From positions 1 to 58,403 of the forward strand of contig CAMIZL010000013.1 of assembly GCA_946403295.1 (NCBI GenBank): 58,403 bases of DNA, in the 5' to 3' direction. The translations under genes and the position numbers were made by a program. Numbering within the stretch: the stretch's first letter is position 1; every line of letters begins with the position of its first letter. Below are positions 23,526 to 33,129 of the stretch, piece by piece. Source of the DNA: an uncultured Clostridia bacterium (GTDB lineage Bacteria > Bacillota > Clostridia > Lachnospirales > Lachnospiraceae). Under the pieces are notes generated by a model. It saw only the letters and a program-made list of their open reading frames with translations, did not search any database and was not told the origin of the DNA.

Positions 23526-26483
23526 ATGTCGCAAAAAGTACGAAAATCAATCATATACTGCGCGGTGTTGCTTGCCATCGTTCTGTTTTTTGTGCTCAGG
23601 GCCGTATTCTCCAAAGATACGGTGGTCCCGGGAACCGCTGACATGATGTACAGCACCGATTACGGAAGATACCTCTCGGAAGTTCCGGACAACACGCGTC
23701 CCGACGAAGTGATAAAGATCCCTGCCTCCGATTTTTCATCATATTCGGAAGGAGGAGCCGTCGCAGCCCCCGGGATCATAAAGGATTTTGAAGGCTATGA
23801 CGGCGACTGCGTGCTAACCGGAGAAAACGGAGAGATCACATATGCGTTTTCCGTAAAAGAAGCGGGTTTATATGAGCTTTCCCTTGATTATTATCCCGTC
23901 GCGGGCAAGAATTCCGAGATCCAGCGGTCGTTCTTACTGGACGGCGAACAGCCCTATAACGAACTCGGCATCGTGCAGTTCTCGCGTATCTGGACAACAG
24001 ACATAGCAAAGAAGGCCTTTGAAGGCGGAGCGACACATGTCACCTGGAGGAAAGACAACCAGGGCAACGACATGAAGCCCACTTCGATCGAGATCCCCGA
24101 ATGGATCACGTCATGCCTATATGACAACAACGGTTATATCACTTCTCCCTTAAGTTTTTATCTTACGGCAGGTGAACACACACTTACCATAAAGTCCCGC
24201 CGCGAGCCGATGCTCCTCGGAGGACTTACCTTCTCTAACAAGGCGCGGGAACTCTCCTATGCGGACCAAAAAGCCGCATGGGACGGTGAAGGCGCGAAGG
24301 ATACCACAGGCATAGTGATATCCGTAGAGGGCGAGGACGCGAGAAAAACATCCTCCCAGACGCTCTACCCGAAGCAGGATCAATCCTCTGCCGCCGTATC
24401 CGATCACAGTTCAAGATATCTCCTTAACAATACGATCGGCGGCACAAGCTGGGACAAAGCCGGGCAGTGGATCGAGTGGCAGTTTGACATACCTGAGGAC
24501 GGGTATTACGAGATCTCGCTCTTCGACAAGCAGAATTTCATGCGCGGCATCTACGTCTCCAGAAAGCTCACCATCGACGGCGAGGTCCCTTTCAGGGAGA
24601 TGGAGAATTACGGCTTCTACTATGATTCCGACTGGCGTCTCGAGACGCTCACGGACAAAGATAAGAATCCTTATAAATTCTATATGACCAAAGGCAGCCA
24701 TACCCTCAGGATGGAAGTCGTGCTCGGTGATTTCTCCGAAGTGATCGCGCAGGTGCAGGACTGTGTCGGCAAATTAAATGCCATCTACCGAAAGGTGATC
24801 AGGATCATCGGCGTGTCTCCGGACACATACCGCGACTACCAGATCGAGGCGGCCCTTCCCAATATAGAAAACGAGATCACCGAAGTAAGAGACGAATTGA
24901 ACGACGCGATATATTCGCTTCGAAGCGCCGTGGGAACGACCTCCGACAAGGAGTCCGTGCTGATCACGATGCGCGACCAGCTCGATTATCTCATTAATGA
25001 CATAGAGCATTTTGTCCGTGTCATCAGCACATATAAAGTCAATGTCCGCGCATGCGGTACCTGGATCACCCAGGTCATCAGCCAGCCGCTCCAGATCGAC
25101 AGGATATTCATCACCTCGGATTCGTCGTCCCTCAGTATCGACGGCGACAATGTATTCAGCGATGTCCGAAACGAGACGGCCCGACTTTTCAATTCCTTCG
25201 TGATCGACTACAACTCACTCGGCTCAACTGGCGACACAGACAAAGAGAACAAGACCATCACACTTTGGATCGGTACCGGCCGCGATCAGGCAAACGTCAT
25301 CCGCTCCCTGATAGACGAGTCATTCACCGGCGTTTATGACATAAACGTTAATGTCCAGCTCGTCGACATGAACACTCTCCTCAGGGCAGAGCTCGCGGGG
25401 GAAGGCCCGGACGTTGCGATCCAGGTGGCGAACACAAACGGCATCGCGGGCGCGGTCCTTAATACAGGAAACGATACGCCGGTCAATTACGGACTCAGAA
25501 ACGCGGTCCTCGACCTTAACCGATTCAGCGACGTAAAGGAAGTGACCGGCCGTTTCTACGACAGTGCTCTCACAGCGTTTTCCTTCGACGGTGCGCTGTA
25601 TGCGCTTCCCGAGACGCAGACCTTCCCTGTCATGTTCTACAGGAAAGACATCCTGGCGGAGCTCGGGCTCGAAATCCCCGAGACCTGGGACGACGTAAAG
25701 GTCATCATGTCCGTACTCGCAAAGAACCAGATGGAGTTCGGCATGCTGCCGAGCGAGCAGATATACGCGATGATGCTGTATCAGAACGGCGGAAAATACT
25801 ATAACGAGGGCGGCATCTCCTCTGCTCTTGATTCCGATATCGCGGTAAATACCTTTAAACAATATTGTGAATTCTACACCGATTACGGTCTCGATAAAAC
25901 GACCTCCGTCGAGGAACGTTTCCGTACCGGAGAGTGCCCGATCATCATCGCAGACTATACCGTGTACAACAATCTGGAGGTGTCGGCTCCGGATATCGCA
26001 GGACTTTGGGACTTCGCGATGGTTCCCGGAACAAAGAAGGCCGACAATACGGTGGATCATTCCGTGGGCTGCACGGGCCTCGCGTCGATGATCATGGCCG
26101 ATACAAAGGAGCCCGAAGCCTGCTGGCAGTTCCTTAAGTGGTGGACAAGCACCGATGTTCAGGCTCTGTATGACAAGGAAATGGAAAGCCTCATGGGCTC
26201 GGCAGCCCGTGTCGCAACGGCAAACAGGGAAGCTTTCGAGATGCTCCCCTGGCCCGTTGATACATATCATAACCTTGCGGAAGCATTTGAATGGGTAAAG
26301 GGGATCCCTCAGGTGCCCGGCGGATACTATTCGTGGCGAAACGTAAACAACGCGTTTTACACGGTCACCACGGAAACCGATACGGCGTCACCCCGCGAGG
26401 AATTGATGGACAAAGTGCTCTATATCAATGAAGAGATCCGGTATAAGCGAATCGAATTCGGCCTGCCGGTGGAAGAAGAATGA
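23526..26483 (+). CDS. membrane-anchored chimera: CBM-like domains plus ABC solute-binding domain
   Basis: A 985-residue protein. One N-terminal membrane segment (IIYCAVLLAIVLFFVLRAVFS) takes the place of the usual lipid anchor. Two beta-sandwich, carbohydrate-binding-like domains follow (about 60-260 and 285-400; the second opens with VISVEGEDA, as CBM6/35 domains do). Next is an alpha-helical coiled section (about 400-520), then a complete family 1 solute-binding domain (about 580-940: KTITLWIGTGRDQANVIRSLIDE, DVAIQVANTNG, YALPETQTFPVMFYRKDILAELGLEIPETWDDV). It is probably the receptor for the permease pair that follows. The ATG at 23526 has GGAGGGGG 8 nt upstream. The long domain train is unusual; binding proteins normally have about 430 residues. 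Confidence 0.85.
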   Translation: MSQKVRKSIIYCAVLLAIVLFFVLRAVFSKDTVVPGTADMMYSTDYGRYLSEVPDNTRPDEVIKIPASDFSSYSEGGAVAAPGIIKDFEGYDGDCVLTGENGEITYAFSVKEAGLYELSLDYYPVAGKNSEIQRSFLLDGEQPYNELGIVQFSRIWTTDIAKKAFEGGATHVTWRKDNQGNDMKPTSIEIPEWITSCLYDNNGYITSPLSFYLTAGEHTLTIKSRREPMLLGGLTFSNKARELSYADQKAAWDGEGAKDTTGIVISVEGEDARKTSSQTLYPKQDQSSAAVSDHSSRYLLNNTIGGTSWDKAGQWIEWQFDIPEDGYYEISLFDKQNFMRGIYVSRKLTIDGEVPFREMENYGFYYDSDWRLETLTDKDKNPYKFYMTKGSHTLRMEVVLGDFSEVIAQVQDCVGKLNAIYRKVIRIIGVSPDTYRDYQIEAALPNIENEITEVRDELNDAIYSLRSAVGTTSDKESVLITMRDQLDYLINDIEHFVRVISTYKVNVRACGTWITQVISQPLQIDRIFITSDSSSLSIDGDNVFSDVRNETARLFNSFVIDYNSLGSTGDTDKENKTITLWIGTGRDQANVIRSLIDESFTGVYDINVNVQLVDMNTLLRAELAGEGPDVAIQVANTNGIAGAVLNTGNDTPVNYGLRNAVLDLNRFSDVKEVTGRFYDSALTAFSFDGALYALPETQTFPVMFYRKDILAELGLEIPETWDDVKVIMSVLAKNQMEFGMLPSEQIYAMMLYQNGGKYYNEGGISSALDSDIAVNTFKQYCEFYTDYGLDKTTSVEERFRTGECPIIIADYTVYNNLEVSAPDIAGLWDFAMVPGTKKADNTVDHSVGCTGLASMIMADTKEPEACWQFLKWWTSTDVQALYDKEMESLMGSAARVATANREAFEMLPWPVDTYHNLAEAFEWVKGIPQVPGGYYSWRNVNNAFYTVTTETDTASPREELMDKVLYINEEIRYKRIEFGLPVEEE

Positions 26484-26506
26484 TCGGGGAAAGGAGGAAC
26501 CGGTAA

Positions 26507-27427
26507 ATGTCTGTTTATGATCTTGCAAGGAGACAAAGATCCCTCAAATACCGCATTAAGAAGAACAAGACCAGCTACATCATGATGAGCCCGTATTTTA
26601 TCCTGTTCTTCCTCTTTACGGTACTTCCCGTGGTCATGTCCATTGCTCTGAGCTTTACGTACTTCAACATGCTTGAAATGCCGAAATTCAACGGCTGGGC
26701 AAATTACACAAAGCTGTTCCTCAACGATGATATCTTCATTATCTCCCTGAAGAACACACTTATTTTCGCGGTTGTCACGGGACCGATCAGTTACCTGCTC
26801 TGTCTCCTGTTTGCATGGATCATCAATGAGTTCCGTCCGAAGGTGCGTACCTTCCTGACACTCATCTTCTATGCACCGTCCATCTGCGGCAACGCATATA
26901 TGGTCTGGTCTTTGATCCTTTCCTCCGACCGCTACGGATACCTTAACGGTCTCCTGATGAATTTAGGTTTTATCGACGAACAGAAGCTCTGGATGCAGGA
27001 CGCGAATCTCATCCTCCCGTGCCTCATAGTCGTACAGCTCTGGCTGTCCCTCGGCACCGGCTTCCTAAGCTTCATCGCAGGTCTGCAGACAGTCGACAAA
27101 TCGCTCTACGAAGCGGCTGCGATCGACGGCGTCAGGAACCGCTGGCAGGAACTGTGGTTCGTCACACTCCCCGCGATGAAGCCACAGCTCATGTTCGGCG
27201 CGGTAATGCAGATCACCCAGTCCTTCGCTGTGGCCGATATCTCCATCCAGCTCGCGGGTAATCCTTCCGTAAATTATGCCGGCGCAACGGTCGTTACCCA
27301 TCTTCTTGATTACGGTTCGACAAGATTCGATATGGGCTATGCATCCGCCATCGCTACCGTGCTCTTCCTTCTCATGGTCGGCACGAACAAACTGGTACAG
27401 AAACTTCTCCGAAGGGTAGGTGAATAA
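26507..27427 (+). CDS. sugar ABC transporter permease (MalF-like)
   Basis: A 306-residue inner-membrane permease with six spans and the cytoplasmic EAA loop EAAAIDGVRNRWQELWFVTLPAMKP, which docks the ATPase. It belongs to the LplB/MalF group of oligosaccharide importers. An AGGAGG-like site precedes the ATG, and it lies 23 nt after the chimera gene. It would form a heterodimer with the next permease. The ATPase must come from elsewhere in the genome (a shared MsmK-type protein is usual in Firmicutes). Confidence 0.93.
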   Translation: MSVYDLARRQRSLKYRIKKNKTSYIMMSPYFILFFLFTVLPVVMSIALSFTYFNMLEMPKFNGWANYTKLFLNDDIFIISLKNTLIFAVVTGPISYLLCLLFAWIINEFRPKVRTFLTLIFYAPSICGNAYMVWSLILSSDRYGYLNGLLMNLGFIDEQKLWMQDANLILPCLIVVQLWLSLGTGFLSFIAGLQTVDKSLYEAAAIDGVRNRWQELWFVTLPAMKPQLMFGAVMQITQSFAVADISIQLAGNPSVNYAGATVVTHLLDYGSTRFDMGYASAIATVLFLLMVGTNKLVQKLLRRVGE

Positions 27428-27429
27428 CC

Positions 27430-28311
27430 CTGGACAGAGTAACGAAACTTCAAAAGAAGCACTTTAAAACAAAAAAGATCAACCGTTCCGTTGCCGGTAA
27501 CGGGATTCTTTTCACCATCATGATCATATGCGGTATATTCATGTCCCTGCCGCTTGTCATGATCGTGAACAACTCCCTCAAGCCGCTCGACGAGATATTC
27601 CAGTATCCTCCGGCGATACTTGTAAAGAATCCGACACTGAACAACTTTACCGACCTGTTTAATGTCATGGGCGATTCGTGGGTACCTTTCTCAAGGTACA
27701 TCATGAACACGATCATCATCACGGGTCTCGGGACCTTCGGACATGTCATGGTAGCGTCCCTTGCCGCTTATTGTCTGGCCAAGCACAATTTCCCCGGCAA
27801 GAAGCTCCTCTTTAACATGGTAATCCTTTCCATGATGTTCTCGTGGACGGTAACCCAGATCCCGAACTACATGATCATCAGCTGGTTGCACATAAACAAT
27901 ACGTATCTGGCGCTTATACTGCCGGCCTGGCAGTACGGTATGGGACTTTACCTGATGAAGCAGTTTATGGAACAGCTTCCCATATCGCTCATGGAGTCGG
28001 CAAGACTCGACGGAGCAAGCGAATACCGGATATTTTGGTCGATCGTTATGCCGAACGTTAAGCCTGCATGGCTGACTCTCGCGATCTTCCAGTTTCAGCA
28101 GATGTGGGGCAACACAGGTTCCATGTTCCTGCGTGACGAGCAGTTAAAACCGCTTCAATTCGCGCTTCAGCAGATCGCTGCCGGCGGTACGGCACGAGCA
28201 GGCGCTTCCGCTGCGGTAACGTTTATCATCGCGGCAGTGCCGATACTCTTCTTCCTTGCCTGCCAAAGTAACGTTCTCGAAACCATGACGACCTCCGGCA
28301 TAAAGGAGTAA
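27430..28311 (+). CDS. sugar ABC transporter permease (MalG-like), non-ATG start
   Basis: About 293 residues; the partner of the preceding permease, with EAA loop ESARLDGASEYRIFWSIVMPNVKP. The first in-frame ATG (27520) falls inside the first membrane span (GILFTIMIICGIFMSLPLV). The upstream frame encodes the normal basic N-terminus LDRVTKLQKKHFKTKKINRS. The only plausible initiator there is CTG at 27430, with AGGTGA about 6 nt upstream, overlapping the end of the previous gene. CTG starts are rare, so a base error or mutation of ATG is possible. It is typical of the MalG/LplC group for oligosaccharide import. Confidence 0.85.
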   Translation: MDRVTKLQKKHFKTKKINRSVAGNGILFTIMIICGIFMSLPLVMIVNNSLKPLDEIFQYPPAILVKNPTLNNFTDLFNVMGDSWVPFSRYIMNTIIITGLGTFGHVMVASLAAYCLAKHNFPGKKLLFNMVILSMMFSWTVTQIPNYMIISWLHINNTYLALILPAWQYGMGLYLMKQFMEQLPISLMESARLDGASEYRIFWSIVMPNVKPAWLTLAIFQFQQMWGNTGSMFLRDEQLKPLQFALQQIAAGGTARAGASAAVTFIIAAVPILFFLACQSNVLETMTTSGIKE

Positions 28312-28317
28312 GAGCCT

Positions 28318-29796
28318 ATGAAAAAGACTGGATTAATAAGAATACTCGGCTTGCTTGCCCTGTCTCTCATAACGGCTTTCCCGGCAGTCACGGTACAGGC
28401 AGAGGAAGAAGTGCCTTACGACACCTATAACTACAACTACTGGGAGGATATCGTAAAGACTCCCGCCGCATATACACCCGAAGGAAGTGTCGGCGGTATC
28501 GACGTAGGTACGACAGCATTTAAGGAGCCGAAAGATTTCTGTATATCGGCGGAAGGTGAGATTTATGTCGCAGACACCGGCAACGACCGGATCGTGGTAC
28601 TGGACAGCCAAATGAAAAAGGTCAACCGGATCATCGATACCTTCACCGTAGACGGAGTTGAGGATCGTTTCAGTGCCCCTTACGGTGTGTGCGTTTCCGA
28701 GAACAATGAGCTCTTCGTTGCGGATTCGAACAATGCCCGTGTTGTCGTACTTACCCCCGGGGGTGAATATAAACGTGTTGTAAAGGAACCGAAATCCGAG
28801 ATCCTTGAGGACAATTTTGCATTCATCCCGCTCAAGGTAACCGTAGACTACGCGGACCGTATATATGTGATCTCAAAGGGCGCATTTGAAGGGATCCTCG
28901 TCTTTGAGGCAGACGGAACGTTTTCCGGATATTTCGGAACGATCGAAGTAAAGATCTCCGTTTGGGAAAAATTCTGGCGACGCTTCGCTTCAAAAGAAGA
29001 GCGCTCGAACACACAGCTCTACATCCCGACGGAATTTACCGGGATCGACGTCGATGCGGACGGCTTTATCTATGCGTCAAACATCGATTCCGAGGGCATT
29101 CAGGCCGTACGAAGACTGAATCCTCAGGGCAAGGACGTTATCCAAAAAGGTGAGAACGGCAATGTCGGAGGCGACATCCGGATCGGCATCTACGGAGACT
29201 ACAGCGGACCGTCCGAGATCGTGGATGTTGTATACCGCAGCAAGGGTATGTATTCCGCCCTCGACAGAAAGAGAGGCAGGATCTTCACCTACGACAAAGA
29301 GGGAAATCTTCTGTACATCTTCGGCGGCATCGGACTGCAGGACGGAACATTTCAGACTCCCGTCGCGATCGAGCAGAACGGTGAGGAGATCCTGGTCCTC
29401 GACGCAGGACGAAACGTGATCATGAAATTTCATGAGACAAATTACGGAAGCCTGATCAACGAAGCCGTCGGGCTCAGATACGACGGTGACGAAAAACAGG
29501 CGATCGATAAATGGCGGGAAGTACTCCGCCTGGACGAAAACAACGAACTTGCCAATAACGGCATCGGAAAAGCTTATCTTACCGCCGGCGACAACGAAAA
29601 TGCCATGCATTATTTCGAACTCGGCATGAACAAGGATTATTACTCCATTGCCTATAAGCGTTACCGGAACCGGATACTGGCGGACAACCTGGGCCGGATA
29701 CTTACGGGATTGATAGTTTTGATCACTGCCGGACTCACAGTTAGAAGGGTGAAAAACAGGAAGAGAGGAAAAGACAGAGAGGAGGGACTGCTGTAA
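28318..29796 (+). CDS. NHL-repeat and TPR membrane-anchored protein
   Basis: A 492-residue exported protein. A signal peptide (1-28, ending VTVQA) is followed by an NHL-type beta-propeller from about 55 to 385, with repeated strands such as KEPKDFCISAEGEIYVADTGNDRIVVLD, SAPYGVCVSENNELFVADSNNARVVVL and ILVLDAGRNVIMKFHET. A short TPR-like helical pair (AIDKWREVLRLDENNELANNGIGKAYLTAGDNENAMHYFELG, about 400-445) and one C-terminal membrane span with a basic tail complete it. The propeller would face outward. It lies 6 nt after the permease and directly before the Yip1 gene. It probably scaffolds protein or glycan contacts for the transporter; not experimentally known. Confidence 0.82.
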   Translation: MKKTGLIRILGLLALSLITAFPAVTVQAEEEVPYDTYNYNYWEDIVKTPAAYTPEGSVGGIDVGTTAFKEPKDFCISAEGEIYVADTGNDRIVVLDSQMKKVNRIIDTFTVDGVEDRFSAPYGVCVSENNELFVADSNNARVVVLTPGGEYKRVVKEPKSEILEDNFAFIPLKVTVDYADRIYVISKGAFEGILVFEADGTFSGYFGTIEVKISVWEKFWRRFASKEERSNTQLYIPTEFTGIDVDADGFIYASNIDSEGIQAVRRLNPQGKDVIQKGENGNVGGDIRIGIYGDYSGPSEIVDVVYRSKGMYSALDRKRGRIFTYDKEGNLLYIFGGIGLQDGTFQTPVAIEQNGEEILVLDAGRNVIMKFHETNYGSLINEAVGLRYDGDEKQAIDKWREVLRLDENNELANNGIGKAYLTAGDNENAMHYFELGMNKDYYSIAYKRYRNRILADNLGRILTGLIVLITAGLTVRRVKNRKRGKDREEGLL

Positions 29797-30429
29797 ATGA
29801 AGGAGCTTTTATCGAAAGATAAGTGGAAATATGCATTTCATACAGTCAGTCACCCCGCCGACGGATTCTACGAGATCCGGCACAGGGACAGGGGATCCGT
29901 TGCGGTGGCTCTCTGTCTTGTCATCCTGTTCTCCGTGACGTGGTCGATCAACCGTATATCCGCAGGTTTCATCGTAAACGATATCGATCCGCGCGATGTA
30001 AATTCCATCAGCGAATTGATCACGGTGCTCCTCTTCTTCTTTCTGATCTGTATCGGCAACTGGTCGATCACCTGTCTCATGGACGGCAAGGGAAGGCTAA
30101 AGGACATCCTGATCGCGGTCGGTTATTCTACCGTCCCCGCAACGGTATGCATCCTGATCGGTACGATTCTCAGCCGTTTTGTTTCCGAGGACGAGGCTGC
30201 GTTTTATTACATGATCTGCGGTATCGGAATAGCTTATACCCTGTTCATGATGCTCGTCGGGATCATGACGGTACACAACTTCACACTGGGGAAAACGCTC
30301 ATCACACTTTTCCTCACCGTGGTTGCTCTCCTGCTGATCGTATTCATCGTCCTCCTTATCGTAGATCTGGTCAATCAGGTATACAGTTTCCTGCACAGTA
30401 TCTATCAGGAACTGCTTTTCCGGGCATAA
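29797..30429 (+). CDS. Yip1 family membrane protein
   Basis: A 210-residue membrane protein with five spans, fitting the Yip1 domain family (PF04893): WKYAFHTVSHPADGFYEIRHRDRGSVAVAL at the N-terminus, GNWSITCLMDGKGRLKDILIAVGYSTVPATV in the middle. Its ATG follows the NHL-TPR stop without a gap, with GAGGGA 9 nt upstream, so translation is probably coupled. Bacterial Yip1 proteins have no established role. Co-occurrence with an NHL protein and DUF5696 inside a sugar ABC operon suggests a membrane complex. Confidence 0.85.
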   Translation: MKELLSKDKWKYAFHTVSHPADGFYEIRHRDRGSVAVALCLVILFSVTWSINRISAGFIVNDIDPRDVNSISELITVLLFFFLICIGNWSITCLMDGKGRLKDILIAVGYSTVPATVCILIGTILSRFVSEDEAAFYYMICGIGIAYTLFMMLVGIMTVHNFTLGKTLITLFLTVVALLLIVFIVLLIVDLVNQVYSFLHSIYQELLFRA

Positions 30430-30488
30430 AAAATCTTTGGCAAGGAAACGCAGTCGTTTTTCAAACAACTTCCACGAGGAGGCAGCGC

Positions 30489-33128
30489 ATGGCTAAAACA
30501 AAAGAACAGAAAAAAGCGCTGAAGGAAATGAACCCGAAAGCACAACGAACAAATAAACACAAATGGGTCCGTTACGTGCTCGCGGCCGCTCTTGCGGTCT
30601 GCGCCGCGTATCTTACCTATTACCTTATAAGATTCAGTTTTTATGACCGGTACAAGGATTACCTGACCGACTATACGGTCGCGGAAGGAACAGAGTTTAA
30701 GGCCGCTGCCGATCCCTCCGTTTCGGTAGACGGTTTCACTCTCGCAGCACAAAGCGACTTCCTAAAGCTCTACGTCCAAACCGACACCGGTAACATCGCG
30801 GTTTATGACAAGCGTAACGGCGAGACCGTATATTCGAATCCCCAAAAAGCGGATGAGGACGCGATCGCCAACACCACGAACAAGGCCTACTTAAAGAGTC
30901 AGCTGATCCTCGACTATTACAACACGCAGCGTATGGAAAACACCTTTGATTCCTATACGCAGGCGACGCAGCTCGGACAGATCGAGGCGCAATCGATCGA
31001 GAACGGAGTAAGGATCATATACACGTTCGGGGACACCACGGCATCAACGGGCATCGTCCCCATATACATTAACAAAGATGTTCTCGAGGATGTTCTTTCG
31101 AAGATGGACAGCGCGGCTGAAAAATTCTCACGGAAGAAATTCATTCCGAGCGACGAGGACGAAAACCTGATGGTCATGCTCGAAAACACCCAAAAAGGTG
31201 TGTCCCAGGTCCGCCGCCTGAACGAATATTTTACGGCAGCGGGATGGACGAAGGAGGATTACGAGCGCGAGATGTCCGCAGTGGATGTTGAAGGCGCCGT
31301 TCCGATCACCTTCAGGGTTCCGATCGATTATACAATAAACGACGACTATCTCGAGGCGACCGTCTATATGAAGGGCGTTGAGGAGAACGGCGGAGGAGCA
31401 ATCCACAACATTCAGATGCTGAACTTCTTCGGCGCGGCCGGTAAAGACGAGAGCGGTTATATCCTCGTGCCCAACGGTTCCGGATCGATCATCAACTTCA
31501 ACAACGGCAAGGGAACCGCCCGTTCGGGGAACGATTATTCCGAATACATATACGGCATAGACCCCATGGCCGCCGATTATACGGTTCGCGAGAAGACCAC
31601 GAGCGCGAAGCTCTCCGTCTTCGGGATATTCCGCGAGAACTCGGGGATCCTCGCCACTATCGAATCGGGCGCCTCTCTGGCGAACGTCTCGGCAAGCATA
31701 GCCGGCGATGTAAACGAATATAACAACGTATATACCACATTCACACTCAGAGGAAACGATACGCTCTCGATGTTCGGCACAACGGGAAGCGAAGCCAAGC
31801 TTCCCATCGTCGAGACAAATTACTACGACGTTCCCCTTACAGTGCGTTATACGCTCCTTACCGCAGAAAACAACGGTTATGCGGGCGCGGCGAACTACTA
31901 CAGGGAACGCCTCATCCGCGAGGGTCGTCTTGAGGGATCAAAAGCACAGACGGGTGACATTAAGCTTTATTACGATGTGATCGGCGGTATCGAGGAAACG
32001 AAATATTTCCTCGGAACACGCTACAGAGGGCTTTCTGCAATAACCACTTTCGAAGAGGCGGCGGATATCGCGAGGGACCTTAAGGACGCCGGCGTGACAA
32101 GCCAGGTGATGAACCTGCAGGGCTGGAGCGGCGGAGGATATTACCACGATACTCTCGGAAAGATCAAGGTTCCCGGAAAGCTCGGGGGCAAATCGGATCT
32201 CGAGGAACTTTCAAACGAGCTCCTCGGCATGGGCGGAACGCTTTACGTGGACTGCGCGTTCCAAAAGGTTTCCGAGGTGAGCAGCAGATACTCGGCATCG
32301 AACGAGACCTCACGTTATTACGGTACCGGATATATCGGGGAGTTCGGCGAGGTTCATCCCGCCACACTCAGGCAGACCGCAAGTCTCGGTTATGACGAGA
32401 ACATCTACTACCTCGTGTCTCCGAAGTTTCTGGTCCGTTACACGGAAAGCTTTGCGGAGGACATCGTGGATTATGACATATCGGGAATCTCTCTGAGGGA
32501 TCTCGGAAATGTCCTTCATTCCGATAAGCGTCGCACAAACGTTATCGACCGCGAGCAGGCGCTCAATATCGTAAAAGCGCAGCTTCAAAAGATGAAGGAC
32601 ACCGGAAAGAACGTGATGATCAACAGCGGCAATGATTATTCGTTCGCATATGCGGATGACATCATCAACGCACCGCTCATCGACAACGCATATCCCTGCA
32701 TCGACGGCGCGGTTCCCTTCTACGAGATGCTGATCCACGGATGCATCGATTACTGCGGCAACGTGATCAACCTCGGGAATACGACAGACACGAACGAGAT
32801 CGTCCTCTCCCTGATAGAAAAGGGCGCATCACCGCACTTTGTCTTCACAAAGGAAGCGGCGACCGAAATGAAGATGACGGGACTCAACAAATTTTACTCC
32901 ACTTCCTACGACGGATGGAAAGATACGGCTGTCAGGATCTGGAACGAAACAAACGAAGCGCTTTCCAAAGTGAGCGGCGCGCATATGACGGATCACATGC
33001 TGCTCGCAGACGGCGTCAGCGTAACGACCTACAGTAACGGAATAAAGATCTGCGTAAACCATACAGACGAAACGGTAAATAAAGACGGGATCACGATAGG
33101 ACCCAAGAGCTATGCGATCGGAGGGTGA
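30489..33128 (+). CDS. DUF5696 domain-containing membrane-anchored protein
   Basis: An 879-residue protein with one N-terminal membrane span (YVLAAALAVCAAYLTYYLI) after a lysine-rich cytoplasmic start, the rest outside. It matches the DUF5696 family found in Paenibacillus and Lachnospiraceae glycan ABC loci. Two beta-rich parts (about 60-200 and 260-440) are followed by a TIM-barrel-like section (about 480-800): EEAADIARDLKDAGVTSQVMNLQGWSGGGYYHD, GGTLYVDCAFQKVS, YDISGISLRDLGNVLHSDKRR, NVMINSGNDYSF. This resembles glycoside hydrolase-like barrels, so it may bind or act on a glycan; no catalytic pair is proven. The ATG at 30489 follows GAGGAGG; the frame upstream overlaps Yip1 and is not real. 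Confidence 0.82.
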   Translation: MAKTKEQKKALKEMNPKAQRTNKHKWVRYVLAAALAVCAAYLTYYLIRFSFYDRYKDYLTDYTVAEGTEFKAAADPSVSVDGFTLAAQSDFLKLYVQTDTGNIAVYDKRNGETVYSNPQKADEDAIANTTNKAYLKSQLILDYYNTQRMENTFDSYTQATQLGQIEAQSIENGVRIIYTFGDTTASTGIVPIYINKDVLEDVLSKMDSAAEKFSRKKFIPSDEDENLMVMLENTQKGVSQVRRLNEYFTAAGWTKEDYEREMSAVDVEGAVPITFRVPIDYTINDDYLEATVYMKGVEENGGGAIHNIQMLNFFGAAGKDESGYILVPNGSGSIINFNNGKGTARSGNDYSEYIYGIDPMAADYTVREKTTSAKLSVFGIFRENSGILATIESGASLANVSASIAGDVNEYNNVYTTFTLRGNDTLSMFGTTGSEAKLPIVETNYYDVPLTVRYTLLTAENNGYAGAANYYRERLIREGRLEGSKAQTGDIKLYYDVIGGIEETKYFLGTRYRGLSAITTFEEAADIARDLKDAGVTSQVMNLQGWSGGGYYHDTLGKIKVPGKLGGKSDLEELSNELLGMGGTLYVDCAFQKVSEVSSRYSASNETSRYYGTGYIGEFGEVHPATLRQTASLGYDENIYYLVSPKFLVRYTESFAEDIVDYDISGISLRDLGNVLHSDKRRTNVIDREQALNIVKAQLQKMKDTGKNVMINSGNDYSFAYADDIINAPLIDNAYPCIDGAVPFYEMLIHGCIDYCGNVINLGNTTDTNEIVLSLIEKGASPHFVFTKEAATEMKMTGLNKFYSTSYDGWKDTAVRIWNETNEALSKVSGAHMTDHMLLADGVSVTTYSNGIKICVNHTDETVNKDGITIGPKSYAIGG

Positions 33129-33129
33129 T

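Noticed and set aside
25320-26270. A 316-codon antisense frame inside the solute-binding domain
   Set aside because: Shadow of codon bias in a GC-rich gene; no domain is recognisable and no ribosome site fits.
29823-30488. A 1,101-codon frame covering Yip1 and DUF5696
   Set aside because: The first 222 codons overlap Yip1 in another frame and read as a His/Arg-rich shadow; the DUF5696 gene has its own ATG and ribosome site at 30489.
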